Below, piece by piece: positions 58,786 through 64,000 of a stretch of 64,000 nt of DNA; the stretch's first letter is position 1, and each line of letters starts with the position of its first letter. Under the pieces are notes generated by a model that searched no databases, was not told the DNA's origin, and saw nothing but the letters and a program-made list of their open reading frames with translations. The position numbers were made by a program, and so were the translations under genes. Source of the DNA: Glycomyces artemisiae (lineage in GTDB: Bacteria; Actinomycetota; Actinomycetes; Mycobacteriales; Micromonosporaceae); NCBI RefSeq assembly GCF_003002955.1, contig NZ_PVTJ01000003.1, forward strand, positions 496,001 to 560,000, in the 5' to 3' direction.

Positions 58786-61272
58786 CTACCCGACCTGCGC
58801 GAGCGCTTCGCGCAGTTCGCCCGCCAGCGGCAGGCCGCCGCGTTCAGCCAGTTGCAGGGCTTGGAGCCAGTGGTTCCGCGCGGCCGCCCGACGCCGCGCG
58901 CGCCAGGCGACGCGGCCCAGCCCCGCGAGGCAGTGCGCCTCACCGACCCGGTCCGCGGTGTCCCGGTAGATCGCCAGCGCGGGCGCGAATTCGGCTGCGG
59001 CAGTGGGGAGATCGCCGCGGGCCAAGGCGGTCTCGGCGAGGCCCCGGCGGGCGTCCGCCTCCCCGGAGACGTCGCCGATGCGGCGGCAGCTGGCGAATGC
59101 GCGCCGGTACAGCCGTTCGGCCCGGTCGACGTCGCCGCCGCGCAGCGCCGCCCCGGCGAGTCCCCGCAAGGCACCGGCGGCGCCGCGGCGGTTGCCGACC
59201 TGCCGGCACAGGTGCAGCGACTGCCGGTACCGCGTCGCCGCCGCGTCGAGGTCGCCGCGCTGGGAGGCGACGTCGCCGAGTGCCCGCAGCCCGTAGGCCT
59301 CGCCGACGCGGTTGCCGATGCCCGCGCAGATCGAGGCGACCTGCCCGGCGTGGGCGGCGGCCGTGTCGAGGTCGCCCACCGACATGGCGATCTCGGCGAG
59401 GCCCCACAGCGCTTCGGCCTCGCCGACCGGGTTGCCGAGCCGCCGGTGGATCGCCAGTGCGGCATCGTACCGTCGGCGCGCGAGCGGATAGTCGTCATTG
59501 GACGCCGTCTGGGCGAGGCCCCGCAGCGCGTCGGCTTCGCCGAGGCGGTCGCCCAGTTCGCGGCGCAGGCGCAGCACCCGGTCGAACCCTTCCCCGGCGG
59601 CCCGGAACCGGCCCGTCAGGCGGTCGATCTCCGCGAGCCCTGAACGGGCGTCGGCCTCCCGTGCGCGCTCGCCGGTGCGGTGGGCGATGCGCAGCAGCTG
59701 CCGGTTGCAGATCCGCGCCGCATCGTAGTGTCCGAGCAGCCGCAGGGCGCGGTTGAGCGGCGCGGCGAGGGCGGCAGCGGCCGCGTCGTGGCCGGTGACG
59801 TGCATGCACGCGAGGAGCGTCGCGCGGTCGGCGCCGATCCAGTCGGTGTCCGCGTCGCCAGCGGATTCGAGACGGAGCCGGTAGTGGCGCAGCAGGTTCG
59901 CCACCGCGGCGTGCTGCGTGCTGGCGGGGTCCTCGCGGTGGCCGCGGTCCAATGCGAAGGCGCGCACCGAATCGTGGAACTCGTAGGCGTCGGCGGCCCG
60001 CCGCAGCAGCAGGCTCTCGTCGTACAGCCGGGCCAGCGTCGACGCCGCTTCGGCGACCGTGCCGTCCGCGAGCGCGGCGGCGGCTTCGGCGGTGAATCGC
60101 CGCCCGGGGTGAATCGCCAGGAGGCGGAACAGGCGCTTGTCGGGTTCGGGGAGTCCGTTGTAGGACAACGCGAGCGCGGGTCCGCTGTGCTCGTGGGCGG
60201 GGATGCGCCGCAGGCGTTCGACGTGGTCGCCGATCTGCCAGTCGGGCTTGCCCTCCAGTTGGCGGCCGGCCGCGGCGAGTTCCAGCGGCAGGCGCCGGCA
60301 CAGCTCGACCAGGGCCGCGGCGTCGCCGGGGGCGGCGTCGAGTCGGCCGGACGGGTCGTGTCTGCGCAGCATCTCAAGTGCTTCGCCGACGGTGACGGTG
60401 CCGAGCGGGATGCGGACGGCCGCTTCCAGGTCGGTGAGCCGGCGGCGGCTGGTCACGAGGACCGCGCAGTCGGGGCTGCGCGGCAGGAGGGGTTCGAGCT
60501 GCGCGGCGTCGGCGGCGTTGTCGAGGACGAGGAGCGCCTGCTTCGACGCGAGTTCGCGGTGCAGCAGCGTCACCCGCGCGGCGGGGCTGAGCGCGTCGAT
60601 GCGGCGGCCCGGCGTGCCGAGGTGGGCGAGGAGGCCGCGGACGACGGCGTCGGGGGCGGCGGGCGGTTCGACCGGGTCGAAGCCGCGCAGATCGGCGAAG
60701 AGGCGCGTGGCCCCGGCGAGTCCGGCGTCGGTGAGGTCGCGGGCGGCCCTGAAGGCGAGTTCGGACTTGCCGATCCCGGCCATGCCCTCGATGACGACGA
60801 CGGCGGCGCCGGTGCGGCGGGCCGTCGCGACGTGCGCGGCGATGCGGTCGCGCTCGGCCCGGCGCCCGGTGAAGGCCGCGGTCGGGTCGGGGACCTCGGC
60901 GCGGGTCGTGACGATGACGGAGCGGTTGGCTCGTTCGAGGACCCGGTGGCATGCCTGCGCGAGCGAGCGGAGCCCGGCGGCGTCGAGGCCGAGGGCCCGC
61001 GCGATGCCGAGGACCGTGTCGGAGTTCATGCGGACCCGGCCGTTCTGGAAGTGGCCGTGGATGGTCGCGATCGACGGCACGCCGTCGGGAATGGAGTGAG
61101 CGCTGTGGAATTCGCGGATTCCGGCATGGATGCGGCGGAACGACGTGTTGCCGGAGGCCGCCCGCAGCCGCCGTAGGAACGCGGCCAGGTCGTCGAGCGA
61201 CTGGACCGCGCGGGCATCCGCGTCCCACTGCGCCGCAGGCGCTGCGGAGGCTTCGGCCGTTGACCGTTGCAC
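58786..61272 (-). CDS. XRE-like/NB-ARC/TPR signal-transduction regulator
   Basis: An 828-residue protein of the AfsR-like STAND type without a SARP domain. The N-terminus is helix-turn-helix-like (VPSIATIHGHFQNGRVRMNSDTVLGIARALG). NB-ARC follows, with P-loop EGMAGIGKSELAFRAA, Walker B ALLVLDNAADAAQLEPLL and CAVLVTSRRRLTDL. The C-terminal half has at least seven TPRs with strongly repeated GEADALRGLAQTA-type units. GTG at 61272 directly follows a TATCAT -10 (61284-61279), so it is probably leaderless; the open frame upstream to 62226 lies opposite the 61420 gene and is rejected. Confidence 0.85.
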   Translation of the reverse strand: MQRSTAEASAAPAAQWDADARAVQSLDDLAAFLRRLRAASGNTSFRRIHAGIREFHSAHSIPDGVPSIATIHGHFQNGRVRMNSDTVLGIARALGLDAAGLRSLAQACHRVLERANRSVIVTTRAEVPDPTAAFTGRRAERDRIAAHVATARRTGAAVVVIEGMAGIGKSELAFRAARDLTDAGLAGATRLFADLRGFDPVEPPAAPDAVVRGLLAHLGTPGRRIDALSPAARVTLLHRELASKQALLVLDNAADAAQLEPLLPRSPDCAVLVTSRRRLTDLEAAVRIPLGTVTVGEALEMLRRHDPSGRLDAAPGDAAALVELCRRLPLELAAAGRQLEGKPDWQIGDHVERLRRIPAHEHSGPALALSYNGLPEPDKRLFRLLAIHPGRRFTAEAAAALADGTVAEAASTLARLYDESLLLRRAADAYEFHDSVRAFALDRGHREDPASTQHAAVANLLRHYRLRLESAGDADTDWIGADRATLLACMHVTGHDAAAAALAAPLNRALRLLGHYDAARICNRQLLRIAHRTGERAREADARSGLAEIDRLTGRFRAAGEGFDRVLRLRRELGDRLGEADALRGLAQTASNDDYPLARRRYDAALAIHRRLGNPVGEAEALWGLAEIAMSVGDLDTAAAHAGQVASICAGIGNRVGEAYGLRALGDVASQRGDLDAAATRYRQSLHLCRQVGNRRGAAGALRGLAGAALRGGDVDRAERLYRRAFASCRRIGDVSGEADARRGLAETALARGDLPTAAAEFAPALAIYRDTADRVGEAHCLAGLGRVAWRARRRAAARNHWLQALQLAERGGLPLAGELREALAQVG

Positions 61273-61419
61273 GACTGGATGATAGCCCCCGGAGGCAACT
61301 GCGAGGGTCGCTCCCGTTCGGACGGCCGCGCTCGTTCGGTTTCGTTCGGAATCCGCGCCTGCGGTTGCGGTCGCAGGAGGATCGGGGGCGACGGATCTCC
61401 CTCTGGAAAGGAAAGACCG

Positions 61420-62163
61420 ATGAGCAATCGGGTACGAACCCCGCTCCTGCGGTCGCTGCTGGCGGCCGCCGCGGGCACCCTGGCCCTGGTCCTGTTCGGC
61501 GCGTCCCCGGCGGCCGCGCACTATGTGTATGAGGAGGCATTCACCTACCGCAGCAACGACCTCTGCGTCTACGACCGCTCCGAGGTCTCGCACGGCGACG
61601 GCAACGGGTACGCGCGCGTCGACATCGACGCCTCGACCGTCCTCGCGACGCCCTCGGGCGCTTACCCGTGCGCCTGGGGGCTCGAACGCCCGGCGGGGTA
61701 CATCAGCGCCAAGATCGAGACGTACGTGTGGCTCGGCACGTACTGGTACCTGTGCGCGCAGACCGACTGGGTCTACAACGACACCACCACGACCGAACTG
61801 GCCATTCAGGCCAGGATGATCGGCCAGCCGATCTGCGGCGAGAGCTACTACGCCACGAACGGCGTCGGCTACGTGTGGAACAACAACTGGTTCGGCGGGG
61901 CGGTCTGGTCGGGCGCGCACTACCTGCCCGACTACTCCTTCGGTGCGGCGGAGGCCCCCGCCGAGCTCCCCGAAGCCGGTGACACCGTCGGTGTCGTGGA
62001 CGCCTCGGGCGAGCCGGTCGTGGACGCCGACGGCGAGCCAGTGACCGTGGTCGTCGCCGCCCCGCCCGCCGGCGGCCCGGCGACGACGGCGGCCGACCAG
62101 AACGGCACCGCGGCCGCCGAGGCCACGATGCACCCGGCCGCCGACTCCCTCCTCACCCGATGA
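61420..62163 (+). CDS. Orphan secreted protein with polar C-terminal tail
   Basis: A 247-residue exported protein I do not recognise. GGAAAGGAAAG precedes the ATG. The signal peptide ends at ASPAAA (residue about 32). The mature part (35-180) is strand-rich with many aromatics (YVYEEAFTYRSNDLCVYDRSEV, YVWLGTYWYLCAQTDWVYN, GVGYVWNNNWFGGAVWSGAHYLPDY) and four cysteines in a pattern suggesting two disulfides. The last 70 residues are Ala/Gly/Pro/Asp-rich with a GEPVVDADGEPVTVV repeat. Divergent from the TPR regulator, which might control it. Confidence 0.75.
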   Translation: MSNRVRTPLLRSLLAAAAGTLALVLFGASPAAAHYVYEEAFTYRSNDLCVYDRSEVSHGDGNGYARVDIDASTVLATPSGAYPCAWGLERPAGYISAKIETYVWLGTYWYLCAQTDWVYNDTTTTELAIQARMIGQPICGESYYATNGVGYVWNNNWFGGAVWSGAHYLPDYSFGAAEAPAELPEAGDTVGVVDASGEPVVDADGEPVTVVVAAPPAGGPATTAADQNGTAAAEATMHPAADSLLTR

Positions 62164-62395
62164 CACCCGTCGAGCGGTGGGTCGCGAAATCGCGGTCCAC
62201 CGCTCGACGTCCCTGCACGGGGCCACCAGATCCGCCTACTTCGACGGTCGATATTCGGCCCTGGCCCTGGCGGTCTCGCATATTTTCACTGCCACGAGTC
62301 CAAGGAACATCGTGCGATCCTCTCCCGCGCCTCCGGCGCGCGGGACGCGGCCGGACGCGAGGAGAGCATTCCTATCGATGAAATAGGATTATGGA

Positions 62396-63658
62396 TTGTC
62401 GCGATCTCGCGACGCTTCCTCCAAGGACCCCACGGAGGCCCGCATACCCGGCGTCCCGGCGACAACTCGGCTCCTCAACGCCTTCCTCACTCCGACGCTC
62501 GCCAGCCGGCACACCCCCGACGACGTGTTCGACGGCCTCGTCTTCGAGGCCCGGGCGGCGTTCGGCGACGGCGAGGCCGACGACACCGCGATCGACGACT
62601 TCAGGGTGCTGCTCGGCGCGTTCGCGCGGGCGACGCAGTTCACGGCGCTCGGATGGCAGACCGCGCTCATGGACCTCCAAGTGCGCGTGGAGAACCGCAT
62701 CCGCGTCCGGCGCCAGCACCGGCTGGAGCCCGCGATCGGCACCGTGGAGGTGCGGGCGCCGGTCTTCGTGGCGGCGCTGCCGCGCACCGCGACCGCGCTC
62801 GTGCGCGGCGTCCTCGCCAAGTCGCCCGCGCACCGCGCGCCGCTGCTGTGGGAGATGGCCTGCACCGAGACCGCGCAGCCCGAGGAGGTCCGGCACCGGC
62901 ACTTCCGCCGCACGGCACGTCTGTACCGGTCGCTCGGACGGCTCGTCCCCAAGGCGCTCCACGCCACCGAACTGGACATGGCGGCCCCGGGCGACTGCGC
63001 GCACCTGCTGCCGCACGGCGGACACCACCTGCTCCGCGCCGACCTGCCCGAGTACCGGCAGTGGCTGGCGAACCGGGATTTCACGGCCGATTACGCGTTC
63101 CTGAAGCAGGCGCTCCAGGTGCTCCAGTACGGCCGCCCGCCCGCGCGATGGGTGATCGAGGCCCCCGCGAACCTGGGCAGGTTCGAGGCGATCCGGCGGA
63201 TCTTCCCGGACGCGGTGATCGTGTGGGTGCACCGGGATCCGATGACCGTGCTGGGCTCGCACTGCGGCCTGGTGGAGGCGTCGTGGGCGCTGCACCAGCG
63301 GCACTCGGATCCGCGCGGGATCGGCCCGGCATGGCTCGCGATGGTGTCCAAGGCGATCGAGCGGTCGCGGCGGGCGTGGACGACGCTGCCCCGGGAGGCG
63401 ATCGTGGACGTGGCGTACGAGCGCCTGGCCGGGGACCCGGGGGCGTGGCTGCCGTGGCTGTACGAGCGGATCGGCTCCCGCTGGTCGGCGATCGACGAGG
63501 CGAACCTCGCCCGCGTCAGGGCCGAGCCGGCCGCCGGCCGCGCGCACGAGCACGAACTCGCCCGGTACGGGCTGGGCCCGGCCGAGGCGGAGACGGCCTT
63601 CGGCGACTACCCGCGCCTGGTCGACCGCCTCGCCACGGCCCGCCACGTCCTGCGCTGA
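62396..63658 (+). CDS. Sulfotransferase-family protein
   Basis: A 420-residue PAPS-dependent sulfotransferase. TTG at 62396 is 6 bases after a TAGGAT -10 (62384-62389), suggesting a leaderless start. The 5'-phosphosulfate loop is VFVAALPRTATALVRGVLAKSP, the 3'-phosphate-binding region VIVWVHRDPMTVLGSHCGL, and the C-terminal KxxL-like helix follows (DYPRLVDRLATARHVLR). Such bacterial enzymes sulfate lipids, sugars or natural products. No PAPS synthesis genes are present here. The 232 bp before it show nothing beyond the -10. Confidence 0.83.
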   Translation: MSRSRDASSKDPTEARIPGVPATTRLLNAFLTPTLASRHTPDDVFDGLVFEARAAFGDGEADDTAIDDFRVLLGAFARATQFTALGWQTALMDLQVRVENRIRVRRQHRLEPAIGTVEVRAPVFVAALPRTATALVRGVLAKSPAHRAPLLWEMACTETAQPEEVRHRHFRRTARLYRSLGRLVPKALHATELDMAAPGDCAHLLPHGGHHLLRADLPEYRQWLANRDFTADYAFLKQALQVLQYGRPPARWVIEAPANLGRFEAIRRIFPDAVIVWVHRDPMTVLGSHCGLVEASWALHQRHSDPRGIGPAWLAMVSKAIERSRRAWTTLPREAIVDVAYERLAGDPGAWLPWLYERIGSRWSAIDEANLARVRAEPAAGRAHEHELARYGLGPAEAETAFGDYPRLVDRLATARHVLR

Positions 63659-63774
63659 CCGGTCACCGGCCTGCTCACTGCGGTCGGTTCAGGGGTTCCG
63701 CTCCGGTGCGGGCGCGAGGCCGAGGTGGTCACGCAGGGTGCCATATCGACCGCGACCGTCGGCGGCGGCCGGGG

Positions 63775-64000
63775 TCATGCGGCTTGCGGCCGCTTCGCCT
63801 CCTCATCGGTCCAGTTCGACTTGAACACGGCCCGTCGCAACGGGGGCAGGGCGCCGCAGACGCGCATGAAGCCGCGGGCGCCGCCCCGTGCCAGCCGTCC
63901 CGCGGTCGCCTGCCCGGCCCGTGACACCGAGACGTCTACGGCTGCAAAGCCGTAGCGCAGCATCTCCTGCTCGTAGCGGGCGATCGCGTCGTTGAGCGTC
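63775..64000 (-). CDS. C-terminal end of an FAD-dependent monooxygenase (cut by window edge)
   Basis: 75 codons are visible on the minus strand from the right edge to a TGA at 63775. TLNDAIARYEQEMLRYGFAAVDVSVS, GGARGFMRVCGALPPLRRAVF and a short tail match the C-terminal helical end of actinobacterial FAD monooxygenases of the PHBH group. The flavin-binding domains lie beyond the window. Confidence 0.7.
   Translation of the reverse strand, partial: TLNDAIARYEQEMLRYGFAAVDVSVSRAGQATAGRLARGGARGFMRVCGALPPLRRAVFKSNWTDEEAKRPQAA

Noticed and set aside
61273..62226. Possible N-terminal extension of the TPR regulator (to a 1146-codon frame)
   Set aside because: The extension is antisense to the orphan secreted gene, contains no domain, and crosses the TATCAT promoter that fits the GTG at 61272.

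Overview
The window comes from a very GC-rich actinomycete. It has strong third-position GC, frequent GTG and TTG starts, clear GGAGG-type ribosome sites mixed with apparent leaderless genes, many LacI/TetR/GntR/ROK regulators, and DinB-like proteins of the TIGR03085/TIGR03086 type. The number of CBM13 (ricin-type) plant-polysaccharide enzymes fits a soil or plant-associated saprophyte such as a Glycomyces- or Streptomyces-like organism; the genus is inference. I saw no tRNA, rRNA, transposase, integrase or CRISPR array.

Layout. 1-14.2 kb is a hemicellulose block: the end of a secreted F5/8C-FIVAR enzyme, a GH10 xylanase and a GH62 arabinofuranosidase transcribed divergently, a LacI regulator whose TCGAA-type operators resemble sites at both enzymes, a TetR/MFS/SDR group, a second LacI with two Gfo/Idh/MocA dehydrogenases, and a GH43 enzyme preceded by a lone secreted lectin. 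14.3-20.5 kb holds a GntR/racemase-like/sugar-isomerase operon, msrA, a universal stress protein, a DoxX protein and a flavodoxin. 20.6-26.3 kb carries pyruvate phosphate dikinase abutting an ars cluster (arsR, flavoprotein, arsC, ATP-grasp-like protein). 26.3-36.4 kb holds a TetR-led four-gene oxidative operon, a berberine-bridge-type oxidase, AraC and LuxR regulators, and small enzymes. 36.5-42.7 kb is a MacB-type export operon with two adaptor proteins and a PASTA Ser/Thr kinase. 43-44.6 kb is a WxG/YxxxD pair resembling type VII secretion substrates. 44.6-50.6 kb is a second saccharolytic block: alginate-lyase-fold enzyme, a second GH62 that is in frame with a ROK regulator, and a CBM2-GH5 cellulase under a CebR-like box. 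50.7-58.7 kb has an ArsR/SRPBCC/TIGR03086 operon and a TetR-controlled MMPL plus YhgE/Pip pair in which the MMPL protein carries a C-terminal nucleotide-binding domain. 58.8-64 kb has an NB-ARC/TPR regulator, an orphan secreted protein, a sulfotransferase and the end of a flavin monooxygenase.

The saccharolytic genes appear to act together: GH10 cuts xylan chains, two GH62 enzymes strip arabinose, GH43 acts on the oligomers and GH5 on beta-1,4-glucan. Three of the transcription units share an almost superimposable promoter (TTGAC-N17-TATAGTTCG). The most unusual observations are that shared promoter, the ROK-GH62 continuous reading frame, ppdK lacking any normal start codon ahead of its conserved N-terminus, and the MMPL-NBD fusion.
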